Positions 47,919 through 59,967 of a stretch of DNA of 64,000 nt are shown here, in pieces. The number at the start of each line of letters is the position of its first letter. The stretch's first letter is position 1. The stretch is from NCBI GenBank assembly GCA_033064195.1, contig JARBJD010000051.1:271682-335681 (forward strand), given 5' to 3'. Source of the stretch: Blattamonas nauphoetae. Taxonomy: Eukaryota > Preaxostyla > Oxymonadida. A program made the translations under genes and the position numbers. The notes below the pieces were generated by a model. It did no database searches, was not told where the DNA came from, and saw only the letters and a list, made by a program, of their open reading frames with translations.

Positions 47919-49193
47919 CAGTCGGAATAGTTCAACATCGCAGGAAAATAATTCGACATCGAACAAAAGAGTTCAACATCGAACAAAATAGTTCAACATC
48001 GAACAAAATTGTTCAACATCGAAACGGAATAGTTCAACATCGAACAAAATAGTTCAACATCGAACAAAAGAGTTCAACATCGAACATAATAATTCAACAT
48101 CGAACAAGAAATTCGTATGACGATAAAATGCACCAGAGCATTCAAACAAATTTGCGTACACGTTTAATATATGTGAACTACGTGCAGAAATGAAGAAACT
48201 GACATTTTTTTCATTGTTTTGAGATTCGATCGGAAATGGAAGTCGACAATGATGAATGGAAATGGGTGAAAAGTGTAAACTATTGTTTTCACATTTATTT
48301 GTTTTCCCAAACTCGGTATTCAGACCTAAACGGTCCGTCTGACTCTGATTTTCACCACCTCTGTCACCAAAAACATCATTTATTTCCATTCACTGCAGTT
48401 CATGATCAGGACCACGGCTGTCAGACCCGCTTTTGCGCCTGAACTTTAGAAATGACCACCTACCAAATTGGGTTTGTCAACTATTACTTCCACAATCATA
48501 TGTATTGATGACTTTGCCACGGATGATCGTGTCGTAGAAAGTTGAGCAGTTGTGAGATTCAATGCATTGACATGTGGCAACAGAGTGAAGAAAGAGACGT
48601 TCCGGTCAACTAGGGTTCTCATCTACCATAAGTAAATGGTCCAAATTGTCCCAGCTGATTGAGGCATTGCTTCTTCGATCGAATCCATTCCGACTCTGAT
48701 GTCACGACATTTTCAATTCAGGCTTTATGGCACACAAATAAAGGAGAGGCTATTTTTTGTTCGATGTTGAACTATTCCGTTGCGATGTTGAACAATTTTG
48801 TTCGATGTTGAATTATTCCGTTGCGATGTTGAACAATTTTGTTCGATGTTGAACTATTCCGTTGCGATGTTGAACAATTTTGTTCGATGTTGAATTATTC
48901 CGTTGCGATGTTGAACTATTTTGTTCGATGTTGAACTATTCCGTTGCGATGTTGAACAATTTTGTTCGATGTTGAACTATTCCGTTGCGATGTTGAACAA
49001 TTTTGTTCGATGTTGAATTATTCCGTTGCGATGTTGAACTATTTTGTTCGATGTTGAACTATTCCGTTGCGATGTTGAACTATTTTGTTCGATGTTGAAT
49101 TATTCATTTTCGATGTTGAACAATTTTGTTCGATGTTGAACTATTTTGTTCGTTTTTGAATTATTTGCCTGCGATGTTGAACTATTCAGACTG
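47919..49193. mobile_element. T-family element T1 (1,275 bp) with inward 20-bp repeat arrays
   Basis: Ends are CAGTCGGAATAGTTCAACATCG-like (left) and its inverse (right, CAGTCTGAATAGTTC), flanked by TA at 47917-47918 and 49194-49195. The left array (about 47931-48115) has about nine units of AGTTCAACATCGAACAAAAT. The right array (about 48757-49190) has about 21 units in inverse orientation (TTCGATGTTGAACTATTCCG and variants). The unique interior of about 640 bp has no recognisable gene. It splits the capsid-like gene of the Polinton-like element. Confidence 0.9.
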
Positions 49194-49614
49194 TACCTGA
49201 CTGTTCCTGATGATTTGGAGCGATCATTGACGGATTCTCTTGTTGAAGAGAAACTCACTGGTGACGGAACATATCCAAATGAAACAATGACTAGAGTGCG
49301 ACCGATTCATGACAATACTGACTTTCTTCTGTGCTTTCCTACTCAGAGAAGTGGCTGTCCAACAAACTGCAATGATTCCATCAGTTCCAAAGGTCAAAAT
49401 GTTCCTGTCACATTGAGATCACAACCAATATATCAAGGCAATCTTGACACATACTATAATGTTTAGGATCCAAGTCAAAAGGGTGGTAACATGACAACAT
49501 TTACTCATCCTCCAGCACCAATTCTAGCAACAACTACAACAACGTGGTGGGTCTTCCGATTCAGCGAGAATAGACCAATAGTTGAATAGTATCCAAATCA
49601 TACATTAAAAGCGT

Positions 49615-49830
49615 TGCACCAATGCCATTCCACCAATACCTCTCCACCTATGTTCCCCACTATCCACCTATTATCTCTCCACCAATCACTATCCACCTAT
49701 GCCTATACACCTATCCATATCCACCTATTTCCCCACACCTATCTATTTCCACCTATCTCAATCATCCTTGACTTATCCATCTATGTCTATACACTTACTA
49801 CCTCTCACCTCCCTATCCACTACCCCTTAT
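49615..49830. repeat. degenerate TCCACCTAT tandem repeat
   Basis: Pyrimidine-rich stretch made of short units around TCCACCTAT / CACCTATCCA, with drifting spacing. It lies at the right edge of the Polinton-like element. Frames through it are repeat artefacts. Confidence 0.75.
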
Positions 49831-52190
49831 CTCTTTGATATTGTCTCCAACAGCCTAACCTATCCTCGTCCAACACATCCCATCAATACTGTCTACCAAT
49901 TGCGGCTTTCCTCGACTCCACAAAAAAAACAATTTTCTCTTCACTGATCCAAATCAGAAATCCTGGCTCACAACTCCAATCGGGGTTACGTCCAATGAGC
50001 CGACAATATTGTTGAATTGCATCTGGAATCAATCTTGGAGAGATAGTTCATTTCTTTTCCTAGAGATAATGTTGTGTTTGAAGTCTGGTGGTCGAACTTT
50101 TCCATGATGTCAAATATTCCCACCCATATTTTTAAATAACACTGAGTATAAAAAACTATGTATCCTGATGGCTGAGAAATACAAGATGAAAATCACCATA
50201 TTCAAACTCTATAACATTCGATTCTTCAAAAATTTCTCGGAAATTCACCCTCAATGACTATCAAATGACATCACACCAATCCTCTCAGTTTTCTCTCCCT
50301 GAGAATTCTTTCATCCATTTCTTTTCTTCTTCTGCATGAGAGGTGTCCAATTTGTATTGATGAATCCTCCCTCTTGTATCCTTGAGACTTGATTGAATGA
50401 TGAGATCATATGGAACAGGCATTCTTAGGATCGCAATTCGGAGGAATATCTGAGATGGAAGACATTCAAATTGAAAATGTGGGAATTGTTGGCTTTCTTT
50501 TCATGATAGAAACAATCCGCAATCACTCCAAGATAATTGAGGCAGACACTTTCCGACTCACATCTAGAAAGCCTCCTGGACGACCTGACAATGCATCAAC
50601 CACTTTGGCTTGGATCGTTGTTGCGGAGTACTTCAGAGAAACTGATGGTTTCTTCTGTTATCTAGTACCGAACGTCTTCGGGAATGATTCGTTTCACATT
50701 TGAGAGCCGACATTCGTGAATAAGTCAGCCTCCAATGGTTTCTCAGTATTTGGAGGATACAGATCTCTCTCTTGTCCCACATCCTCCCGACTCACCGGGT
50801 CTTTCGCCGTGTGCTTTTTCATTTTTGGGAGGTGATTCGTCAACATGGAGATTTGAACGGATTTGACAACTCAGGAACGAACGCAGAAATATTTGCGCAG
50901 ATGAATCCTGTAAATAGGAATGATTGCTTGAAAATCTTCAAGGAATGGATCAAGCAATTGAAACACGACATTCATCGCCGAGGTGAGTACTACCACCGAA
51001 GTGTGTACTTCTGTTGTATTCTCAAATTGATCTCTCATGCAGAAGAAGAAAAGAAATGGAGGAAAGAACAAAGAAAGGAAAGAATTCTCAGGAAGAGAAA
51101 TCTGAGATGATAAGTGTGATACCATTTCATCGTCCTGGAGGGTTAATTTCACAGATTTTTTGAAGAATCGAATATTTTGGAGAATGGATTTTGAGTATAT
51201 GCTCCATGAAATCAGAATTTAACGAAATAGTTCAACAATTGGGTCGGACCTTGCACAAGTTTTTCTTGGTGGGGCAACAAAAGACACCTCATTCAAACGA
51301 TGATTCATCATATGAACAGAATTTGGGGTTGATCACACCATATCCGAGAGATGCGATGCGCTTGGGGTCAGATATCCACAGAGAGCGCAAACAAAAACGG
51401 ATTTGGCATCGACGGAAGCTGATTCGATCCGTGGACCATCGAGAAACAACATCTGACCTGTGAATTGGAGGAGTGAATCGTTTATGACATCTACCAAGAT
51501 TTGTGTCACTACAAATGTGACATCCGTCAGACCACCATTGGATGGAGTTTTCGCCATTCTTAACATATGGAATCGAATTGTATTGGACCATTGATCCTGT
51601 CAAATCAACGAGCTGAGATTCACGAAAATCTTTAAGCAGATTGAAAAGAACTACAAACAAGCTCAACTGCAGGCAATCACACCAGTTACAAGGAAAACAA
51701 CCACGGAATTGTCAGCCAAAAATCATTCTGAGAGATCAAAAAAGTCTATGAACAGTTTGAATCTGTTGAATACCTTTCTCATCACACTACGTTTTGATTC
51801 CAAAATCGGTTGAGATTCATCATGAAATCTTGTTTCATGAACCAATATGGGTGAGAATTATTGAGATCAAAAAAAGTTCGAGAATCCGAATCAGAAAACG
51901 AGACGAATCCTTCTCATCAGTGTTTAGTCTAATTTCACGAGAATGACGATGAATGGTGTCTTCAACGAATATTTGAGAATGGATAATGTCTGTCTCTGCT
52001 GTGTGATGAGACGAGATTCAAAGAAAGGTATTCGAACTTTTTTTGATATCAAAAAGTTTCACCCATATGTTGTTGAATCAGATATTCCAAAGTTTGTCAT
52101 GATCTGTCCGGTACGATCACGGCATATGCATCTTTCGTTCCTCGGTCTACGCAGCCCCAAATCCAGCAATGAAGTGGAGGATCGCCGGCA
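49831..52190. other. unresolved mobile-element debris
   Basis: Open segments at 50410-50703 (plus), 50772-51110 (plus; FWEVIRQHGDLNGFDNSG, then a charged tail) and 51289-51566 (minus; LTDVTFVVTQILVDVINDSL) read as protein but match nothing I can name. Near 50085-50140 stands an inverted copy of the GGGTCAGAATTTTTGA repeat seen at 52.6 and 54.3 kb, which ties this stretch to the hAT debris to its right. Confidence 0.35.
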
Positions 52191-52194
52191 TGAT

Positions 52195-52310
52195 CCCTTT
52201 TCTGGAAAAATCGATATTGGTCAAACTTAGAAAAATAGATATTTTTTGAATTATCATCCCCCGTAATCCCGAGAAAACCTCAAAATACCACCCTTTGCTC
52301 CATTCAGAAC
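52195..52310. mobile_element. family M fragment
   Basis: TATTGGTCAAACTTAGAAAAA followed by CCGAGAAAACCTCAAAATAC is the M-family subterminal block. Only about 115 bp of one side is present. Confidence 0.6.
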
Positions 52311-52605
52311 TGTCTTTTGTCTGGTCGAACTCCAATTTCCTTGGCCCAACAAAATCTACCAGGTGTGCGTGATGACTTGACGAACCAGCAAACTGATGCT
52401 CTCACATCGGAAGTTGTTGTGCCTATCTGCCCACCAGCCAAACCAATTTGGTAGAAGAAGTATTGACTGGACTGGGAGCTACGCACACTCGCAGACGGGC
52501 GAGCAGCAAACAAGAGTTGGGAAGAAATCTCCCAGATGATTGCTGCTCAAGGAGGTGAGCGAACTCCGGAGAATTGTGAGATTCGGTGGTTCGCGGCGAG
52601 ACGTG

Positions 52606-52690
52606 ACATGGGTCAGAATTTTTGATATCATTCAAAATTTCGAAGACCTATGTTCAAAACCAATCTCCTCTCATGATTGAGAAAAGACGT
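52606..52690 (+). repeat. dispersed repeat ATGGGTCAGA..TTTTTGA.ATCATTCAAAA, copy A
   Basis: An about 85-bp segment repeated at 54331-54420 in the same orientation (with GTCTCCTCTCA..GTTGAGAAA), in inverse orientation at about 54505-54560, and more diverged and inverse at about 50085-50140. Copies A and B flank the region holding DDE copy 2. Confidence 0.6.
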
Positions 52691-53061
52691 TTGGAAGTTT
52701 GTCAGGGAGTTTTATCCAAATGTATATTGTTTTCATTGCTTCGCCCATCACAATCAGCTCACATTCCTGAATTCCTTCAAACTAGGCTTATATGGTGAAT
52801 TGTGCTCAGTCCTCATTGCTTGCCACAAGCTCAGCAGCTTTCCTTCAAAGTGTGAATATGGCAGATTTTCTATGATATGTCCACATGGGACCGTGGGACT
52901 CCTGAGGACACCTGAGACTTTGAATTTATGAAAAAAAGTGATAAATCTGGATTTCATGTGAGGTGAAAAAAGGTTACTCTGATTTCTGTCCACCGCGTTG
53001 AGTTCTCTGCCAGTCGTGCTTTCGTTTGATTTTAAAGCAAGGATCATCAATTTGACGTCGT

Positions 53062-54240
53062 TCATGTATTCCGTCTATCCACGCATTCTTTCTTCTTGTG
53101 TTGACGGAGTCCACTGTCTCCGATATCTCGGTGTTCAGATTGTGTGACCTCATCCTCCGAGGTTTCTGATCGTCTTCTCTTTGCACGTTCATATAAACTA
53201 CTGGTCGGTCTTTTGAGTGGGGTACTACCTTCCTCCCGATTTCTTATTTGCTTTTGTGTTCTTTCCCCTGTTCTGCTCTTGAAATGTGGGATCGATTCAG
53301 GATACTCCTTTTCAGGCAGTTTTCGAGTCTTCAGCTTTAATTTCTCATCGTTATTATCCCATCCCCCGGCCTCATGCGCGTGAAGACCAGAAGCTTTGAT
53401 TTGAATCCCATCCCGGGCGTAGTTCAGATAAAATGTGATGCCAGGAAATACGAGAGAAGTGAGTGGAATTTTGTGTGCTGTAGTGAACGGTGGAGCCGAA
53501 AGAAGATTGTTTAGAGCTTGAACCACGAAGAATCCATCATGGTTGAGATTGGATGAAAAAATATGGGTGAAATTATGATCAACCGTTCCGGTCGTGTTGG
53601 AGACGATAAAACAGCCAAGATGTGAAATCTGCTGGTATGAATAAAATTCTTTTGACACTTGTATGTCCCTTAGAAGGAACTTCCAATTCTCTTTAAAATC
53701 AGCAAGAAGAACGACTTCATTCAATCCACAAGTTGCGATATCGTTGTCAATCTCTCCTCTTTGCATCTTGGCATGTTTTCGTTGTAATTCAAGTGTCTGT
53801 TCTTCTTGAATTTGTTCCTCCGGAATGTTTTTGCCTCTTTGGATCATTTCTTGTTTGACTTTTTTTATGTAGCACAACCGATCGCACCTTGCACAAACAT
53901 CGGTTCTCCGTTTGGCTCTTTTGATGACCTTCGTGACTTTCCGGAACAGTCCGATCTGTATTGGTGAATTTGGGCGATCACTCTTGAAGTTTCGATACAG
54001 GTTTGCTTTGGTGGATTGTGTCATCCTTTTTTCCCAGGTCCATTTTCTGACTCTGAAATGATTAAATTGGCAAGATGGGAAGAAGCGTGGTGGCTGCGTC
54101 GTGGGTCCGAACATTTGCAGACTCTTTTCAAAAATTGTTTGAATGATTTTGACACCCCACTCACAATTTGTGAGAATGTCCACTAAATGTTTTCGTTGTA
54201 AGTTAGTTAATGAAGCAAAAGGAGAAGTGGTCATGATCAA
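53062..54240 (-). pseudogene. DDE-type transposase, copy 2, internally deleted
   Basis: A 392-aa frame aligned by eye with copy 1: RVRKWTWEKRM, AKRRTDVCARCDRLCYIKK, LLADFKENWKF, FYSYQQISHLGCF, LNHDGFFVVQALNNLLS. It then jumps from the end of that block directly to FPGITFYLNY, so the part with the second and third catalytic residues (DTGPHFRN, HEGHGKS) is missing. It is a deletion derivative that could still bind DNA but not cut it. It lies inside hAT debris. Confidence 0.75.
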
Positions 54241-55160
54241 CCCTTAGAAACTGAGTTTGGACATCTTTAAAAAATCACCCATATCGAAAAACCCGACTCA
54301 AACACATTCAAGCGCAAAATGGATTCTCAGACATGGGTCAGATTTTTTGACATCATTCAAAAGTCTGCAGACCAACAATCAAAACTTGTCTCCTCTCAAT
54401 GTTGAGAAATGAATCAACCTTTCTCTAGAATTGGTGGATGACATGATTGAACAATCTTTTCGAGATCTTTGATCAAGCTGCGACAAGCGTGGTTAATGGC
54501 GTTTCTTGAATGTAGGTCTTCGGACTTTTGAATGATGTCAAAAATTCAAACCCACATTTCAATTCCGTACGGGGTGAAAACCAGATGGTCTTCATTTCTG
54601 ACCAGTGCTTCAGCTGTCTTTTCACCATTGGATGCGGTGGTTGAGTTCGTGCAAACAGAAACGGATCCAAAAATCCGCCAAATTCAATGTTTTTGCGATC
54701 GTTTCATCATTCTGAGGAAAGCGACAGCTCAGAACCTGCACCAAAATGCTGAAAAGATGCAAGCTGTTCTTTTGCACGACATACATTTCGCTGGACATTC
54801 TCAACAAGAGGAAATACGATCATACATCCTCAATCATCATACTGCTATTGATGATCCATTTAGAATTTTCTTGGGCATTCTGTTGGCGCTCCCGTTCACG
54901 ACCGTGGACGTGGAGCGCTCGTTCAGCGGGATGGCTTTCGTTACTTCGAAGCTTCGAAACAGGCTTTTGGATCCCCACCTCGAATTTTCGATGATTCTGA
55001 GTGAAAAACCGACAGCTACAGATGAACAGGAAATCAGACGAGTAGTTATAGAGAAGACTGGAGAACCACATTGGTCTCGATCGATAAATAGAAGTCAAAT
55101 CTCAATTCTGATTGGCCCACTTTTGAATCATGAACTAACAGTGTTTTATACATTTTGATG

Positions 55161-55917
55161 ATGTCAATATTTGGACCTCTTTTGAAGCGTCTTTTTTGAA
55201 GCATATTTTGAGTGCTTTCAGAAAACAAAGTCGATTTCTTTTTTATATAATTTTTTAAGTTGGATACATGAGCAGCGAATTAACACCAACTCAACAACAG
55301 GAAATTTTGGAGAAAGAAAAATAGATTATGAAAGTTCCGCCAATTCTAAATCGACAGTAGTATAGTAGACGATTTGGGAACCAGATTGAAATAGTCGTTG
55401 AAATCAGAAACGAAAAGTCAATTCCGATTGACCATTTCTAAATCTTGTACTAACAGGAATATAGGCCATTTCAATGATGCCAATATTTGACCTAAATTCC
55501 AAAAAAAATATCCAAGATTTCGACCTCATTTTAAGCGTCAATTTTGAAGCAAATTTTTGTAACATTCCAAAAATGTTGTCACTTTTTTCGATGTTTTTTC
55601 ACTTTTGAACTCGAACAAAGTGAATCCAACTGAGAACAACTTCGAAAAAAATCGAAAAAAATTCTAAAATGTCGGAAACGATGTGAGTCGTCGATCAAAA
55701 CAATCCCGATGAAAATCGGTTGAGAATTCGTGGAGCTACGTACCGAACTGTGGTCAAAAAATGGACCAAAAAGTCGATTTTCAGATTTCGCGACTAACCA
55801 CTACTTTATGTCTCAAATTCACCTCAAACACCTTCTAAACTTACAAAATCGATTTTGAATGGTGCAATTCGCGATAAAAAACACTTTTTGGATAAAAAGT
55901 TTGATCCGACCCATTGA
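55161..55917. other. AT-rich stretch, no gene seen
   Basis: Only short frames. The text resembles mobile-element spacer with repeated phrases such as AATATTTGACC and GAAAAAAATCGAAAAA, but no boundary is clear. Confidence 0.4.
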
Positions 55918-56516
55918 TAGATGTTTCAATAAACCGAACTTTTCATAAATCCGTAACATGGGGCTTGAAAAATATATATTGGTCAAACTAAGAAAAATAA
56001 AATTTGGTTCCGCGCCGAAACCCCTGTGTCGGGAGAAAACCTCAAAATACACCCTTTTGCCCGAAAAATAAAATTGTTTCGGCAATATCTCAACAACCAG
56101 TGAACCGATTTTGATGAAGTTTTTCACAAAAACGTTTTTTTGGCGAAATGAACATTTTGAAAAAAATTTGGAGAAAAAAATCTGGATATTTGGGATAATG
56201 GAAAAAAACCCATATTTTTCTCGACAAAAAATTCTTAGAAAAAAAATCGGTTTATTTTTTGAGCAGCTTTTGTCGAGATCTTTGCGATCACAATGCATTT
56301 TATTTGATTCAAAACGGATGGCTGGTTGTGGAGAAATGAGGGCAAAAAGTTGAGAAAAATATGTGGATGCCTAAAGGAAACAGTATTTTGAGGTTTTCTC
56401 CCGACACAGGGGTTTCGGCGCGGAACCAAATTTTATTTTTCTTAGTTTGACCCATCTAAATTTTTCAATCACCATTGTACGGATTTTTGAATATGTACGG
56501 ATTATTGACACTACTA
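55918..56516. mobile_element. 599-bp MITE, family M copy 2
   Basis: The left end is TAGATGTTTCAATAA, the right end the inverse of TAGTAGTGTCAATAA. Both are followed inward by an AATCCGTA(C/A)A block and GGTCAAACTAAGAAAAATAA. Further in, GGTTCCGCGCCGAAACCCCT and its exact inverse (about 56010 and 56410) form long arms. Size and ends match family M copy 1. Target duplication unclear. Confidence 0.75.
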
Positions 56517-56740
56517 CAACCCGGTTCTGTCACCAACCCAGAACATGGAGTTGAAATAAACCATTTTGGTCAAACTAAGAAAAAAATAAATTTTTATACT
56601 TTTCTATCGAGGCGAATCAGAGAAAACCTCGAAAAACCTCGATTTAGGCCCTTTTGGTAGTGTGTCCAAATCATATCTCCACAACCTGTGGACCAATTTT
56701 GATGAAATTTTCCACAGAGTCGATATTTCCGGGATAAGGT
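56517..56740 (+). mobile_element. family M-like half element M3
   Basis: Starts with CAACCCGGTTCTGTCACCAA, then TTGGTCAAACTAAGAAAAA, GAGAAAACCTCGAAAAACCT and CATATCTCCACAACCTGTGG. It stops being similar to M4 near 56730. It directly abuts the right end of copy 2. Confidence 0.55.
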
Positions 56741-57149
56741 ATGGACCCTGTCTTCCATCATCTTTCGCTCAGGAATCGTCCTCTTGTGACGCCTTTAATC
56801 ATTAGATTGGATAAGAACGCCTTCTGGCGACTTTATGTATGAACCTTTTCACGTCACGTTCCTTCGGACACTTTTTTGCCAATTTTCGTTTTTAACGTTT
56901 TTCCTTCAAAATTCTTCACATTCGCGTCATAGCGACGCTTTTTTGAGATTTCCTGTTCGCCCACTTCATTAGTTCTCTTTTTTTGCACACACCTTTGATT
57001 CACCACATTTTCACCAACTTTTCACACATATGGGTAAAATCCAAGGGATGTCTACAGTAAGTTTTTTTCTTCACATATCGCCCTCATCGGAAAAAAAGTG
57101 AATAATGAGATAAACATGTGAGGTGAAAATAACATGATAAATGAGTGAC

Positions 57150-59839
57150 AAGGAATACTGTGCAATTGATCCGGAACGAAAACCATGTTTCTGGTGGTTT
57201 TCGAAGTGATACAGGCCGTTGTGCGATCGGTATCGATCTGAATTCGTCTTCCGACGTTTCAGGAGTCATTGGTTCCTTTTTTGGCTTTTTCCCCTTCGTT
57301 CTAGTTGTGAATCGGCACCGTTTTGATAATTCCCCATCGCTTGATGATGAATTATCTGCCCCTTCACTCGATAGCCTGTTTTGATTTGGTATGGTGGTGT
57401 GATTTGTGGGGATTGTTTCACTTGGGATTTTGACTTGAAAACTTCAAAAGCAGTTGGGATCATTTCCTAGGTCTGTTGCATCATGCCAGGCGATCCGGTG
57501 GCGAAGATATTGAAGCCAACTTTTACATATGTGAGGTAAAATTGGATCCCATTGAATTGTAGTCTGAATGTTGAGTCTTTCAGAGGACCGACAACTTTCA
57601 TAAAGTGATGAAGAGGAGAGAGATTTCCAATTGTTTGTTGGTTTTGAAAGAATAGGATGAGTTGATCAATATTGGCTATTGTCTGTGAGGGGATGTGATC
57701 CCTCGCACATTGGGCGAGAATACCAAAAGTTGAGTCACATATCGATTTTCAATGAGACTCTATGAAAAAAGAGACCCACACGGATTTGTCTGAAAATATG
57801 GAAGAGTTTTTGTGAAGATGAGAGTACAGGATTGAGCGATTCCGAAAATGTGGTCCACAATCAGAGAAGAGTCGAATATCTTTTGCGTTTTTGACTTGAT
57901 CGATTGTTGAGAGTTCTTCGAGGCACGTACAGTCTGAATAGTTCAAAGTCGAACAAAAATAGTTCAAAGTCGAAGTTAACAATTCAAAGTCGAAATGAAA
58001 TAATTCAAAGTCGAAGTTAATAATTCAAAGTCGAAATGAAATAATTCAAAGTCGAAATGAAATAATTCAAAGTCGAAGTTAACAATTCAAAGTCGAAATG
58101 AAATAATTCAAAGTCGAAGTTAATAATTCAAAGTCGAAATGAAATAATTCAAAGTCGAAATGAAATAATTCAAAGTCGAAGTTAATAATTCAAAGTCGAA
58201 ATGAAATAATTCAAAGTCGAAGGACCAAATTTTTGGACAAACTTGTTCTTGTGAACCTCACACACCACTCTTTCAAACTCACCAAAACAGAATCAATGAT
58301 CATGGTGCTGGCTAGTCAAGTATCATCCGACATCATTCAACACTTTCTCGGCTATAGTTCACATTTTAGAGCTCATTTCACAGTACTTCTTCGTCTAAGC
58401 CCAGAAAAACCAACAAATCAGATCCAGGTCAAGATGATCAAGGCAAAAAGTCTCCATAATTTGTCACACCGATGACTCCTTCATGCCTCTCAAACATCAG
58501 TCCAAAACTACAACCATTTGTGTATCACAGGCTGTTTTTTCTCAGACCAATGAAGTGACTTTTTTCATCTTTAAAGCTCAAAATCACTTCAGAAAGCATG
58601 AATGCATTGTTTTCAATCTTGATATACGTGTTCACCCGACAAAGCACATCGGTTCAAAAAGGTCACAGGAGAAATAGAGGGAATTGTGTGCTGTTTTCGG
58701 AGACTAAAAGCAAAAAAACTGTTTTTCGACTTTGAACTATTTCACTTCGACTTTGAATTATTTCATTTCGACTTTGAATTATTTCACTTCGACTTTGAAT
58801 TATTTTTGTTCGACTTTGAATTATTCAGACTGTAAGAACAAAGAAGGAATCGTGATTTAGAAGTTCCGAGACAAAATGAAAATATTGTGGTTTGATCGAA
58901 CCGTCATCATTGGAATAGATGGTCATTCCAAGATGAGTGACTTGTTGATGTTGAAACAATTCTTTTTGAGACTGATTCTTTCGCATTCCAAACTTCCAAT
59001 TCTCGATAAAGTCGTAGACGATTAAAACTGAGTCTGGCTGAAGGTTTGCTTTTGCCAACCGGTGTGTCGGATTGTCTTTATTGAATTTTTTGCGCAATTC
59101 TTCTCTTGTTCCCAGATACATCAGCGGTTCAAAGCAATAAGTTTGGGCAAGGTCTGCACGAACACTTTCATTCGTTTTCTTTTTATTCAAAGAAATGGCT
59201 GGAATCTGATTATCAATGCACTCATTCAGGATCGGCCGTGTTTTTAGCGCTTGAGCTTTACAGGAGAATTCTGCATTCTCCTGCAACCATCTAAACAAAC
59301 ACAAACGGGTTTCTGGAAGGAAGACGCCCCGTGGTGGAGGAATCGGATGTATTTTTGGACGGGATGGTTTTTCGTGGTCAAACATTTTTTATCATAATTT
59401 AGCTGTGCTTGCTTTATCCCCCAACTTGCACCGTTTGACTCAGCGAGATGATAGAATTGCGAAATCGCGATTAGAAGAAGTACTTGATCATGCTTTTGCT
59501 TGACATTGTATGCCCTACCAAGCTCGCGGAGGAGCTGAAAAATGTCATTCTCTTCTAAAAACAGCCATTGAACATCATCGAACACATACGAAACAATTCA
59601 TCCTTCAGTAATTTCCTCAAGAATTGACCTCCTTTTTTCTTCAGGATGAAGTACAAGAGGAGACGTTCAATGTCTCCCCCGGCCATTTGTTTTGCCATTT
59701 CGATAAAATTTTGGATAATACTGTCCTTTATGAGAGGAGATTGTTGACTGAAAGGAAACATCTTCGATCCAACCCTTTTATCGATTCTGAGAAACAACCC
59801 TCGGACCGAGCCCATATCACTTTTGTCTCTCGTTTTCAC
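57150..59839 (-). pseudogene. DDE-type transposase, copy 3, split by T2
   Basis: The N-terminal part lies at about 59839-58840 (helical domain AKQMAGGDIERLLLYFILKK, core start YDFIENWKFGMRKNQSQKE, HQQVTHLGM, LNHDSFFVL). The rest continues left of the T2 element from 57925: IRLFSDCGPHFRNRS (second catalytic D), then the C-terminal region with FNGIQFYLTYVKVGF. The third catalytic block has decayed. Several frame breaks make it inactive. It is more diverged from copy 1 than copy 2 is. Confidence 0.7.
57930..58832. mobile_element. T-family element T2 (903 bp)
   Basis: Ends CAGTCTGAATAGTTCAAAG and inverse, TA at 57928-57929 and 58833-58834. Left array about 57935-58220: about 14 units of about 20 bp (AATTCAAAGTCGAAATGAAA). 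Right array about 58714-58828: about six units in inverse orientation. The interior, about 490 bp, is shared with T3. Inserted in copy 3 of the DDE-type transposase. Confidence 0.92.
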
Positions 59840-59967
59840 ATATCATCCTCCCTTTCTCTCCTTCCGAGGAGGGAGTGGTTGAATTTTTTAACACTTTCGT
59901 TCACCAGTTTTTCTATAAAGTTGATTTTACGTGTTTTTCCTTATCTCTGTTCATCAAGTTTGTCTTA

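Larger units (their letters stand above)
45208..49470 (+). pseudogene. major-capsid-like gene of the Polinton-like element, split by two MITEs
   Basis: The first part (45208-46017) carries strand-rich blocks such as GQEIIIPLTGNQDICQIDD and IPVRVSINLEDLPIFSG-like wording expected of a double jelly-roll capsid protein. More of the same gene lies between the two MITEs (47367-47918) and after the second (49194-49470). The gene is broken. The family call is by style and neighbourhood (DGDG protein, MAPG proteins), not by a search. Confidence 0.5.
40417..49610. mobile_element. Polinton/Maverick-like element fossil (broken, partial)
   Basis: A run of small genes, most on the plus strand, each opening just after an AT-rich box of the form TTTTTATTTTT..TAAAATG or TTTTCATAAATG. 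Parts: a small minus-strand gene at 40417-40629; a gene with a VEDRDGDGFNDDVIVVD block (40663-41322), of a kind found next to capsid genes in Polintons and virophages; unknown small genes at 43587-43859 and 43856-44383; two short glycine- or lysine-rich genes, each opening MAPG (44531-45165); and a major-capsid-like gene from 45208. Integrase and DNA polymerase B are not seen, so this is only the capsid-side part. It is interrupted by a DNA transposon and two MITEs, and is broken with roughly ten further breaks. It looks old. Confidence 0.6.
52600..55160 (+). mobile_element. hAT-type DNA transposon remnant
   Basis: The plus-strand segment at 54532-55158 ends with the hAT dimerisation block (LALPFTTVDVERSFSGM, FVTSKLRNRLLDPHLEF), which is diagnostic. 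An earlier piece at 52677-52860 (VREFYPNVYCFHCFAHH, NQLTFLNSFKLG) fits the middle of a hAT transposase. Between them lies copy 2 of the DDE-type transposase. The zinc-finger (BED) part is not evident. Several frames are closed, so the remnant is not functional. Confidence 0.65.

Noticed and set aside
47931-49190. CRISPR-like array from the 20-bp repeats
   Set aside because: There are no unique spacers; the 8 bases between 12-mers are near constant, the arrays are inverted at two ends of TA-flanked elements, and the sequence is eukaryotic.
49614-49947. Proline/threonine/serine-rich protein at 49.6-49.9 kb
   Set aside because: The frames are produced by the TCCACCTAT repeat and change with each unit slip.
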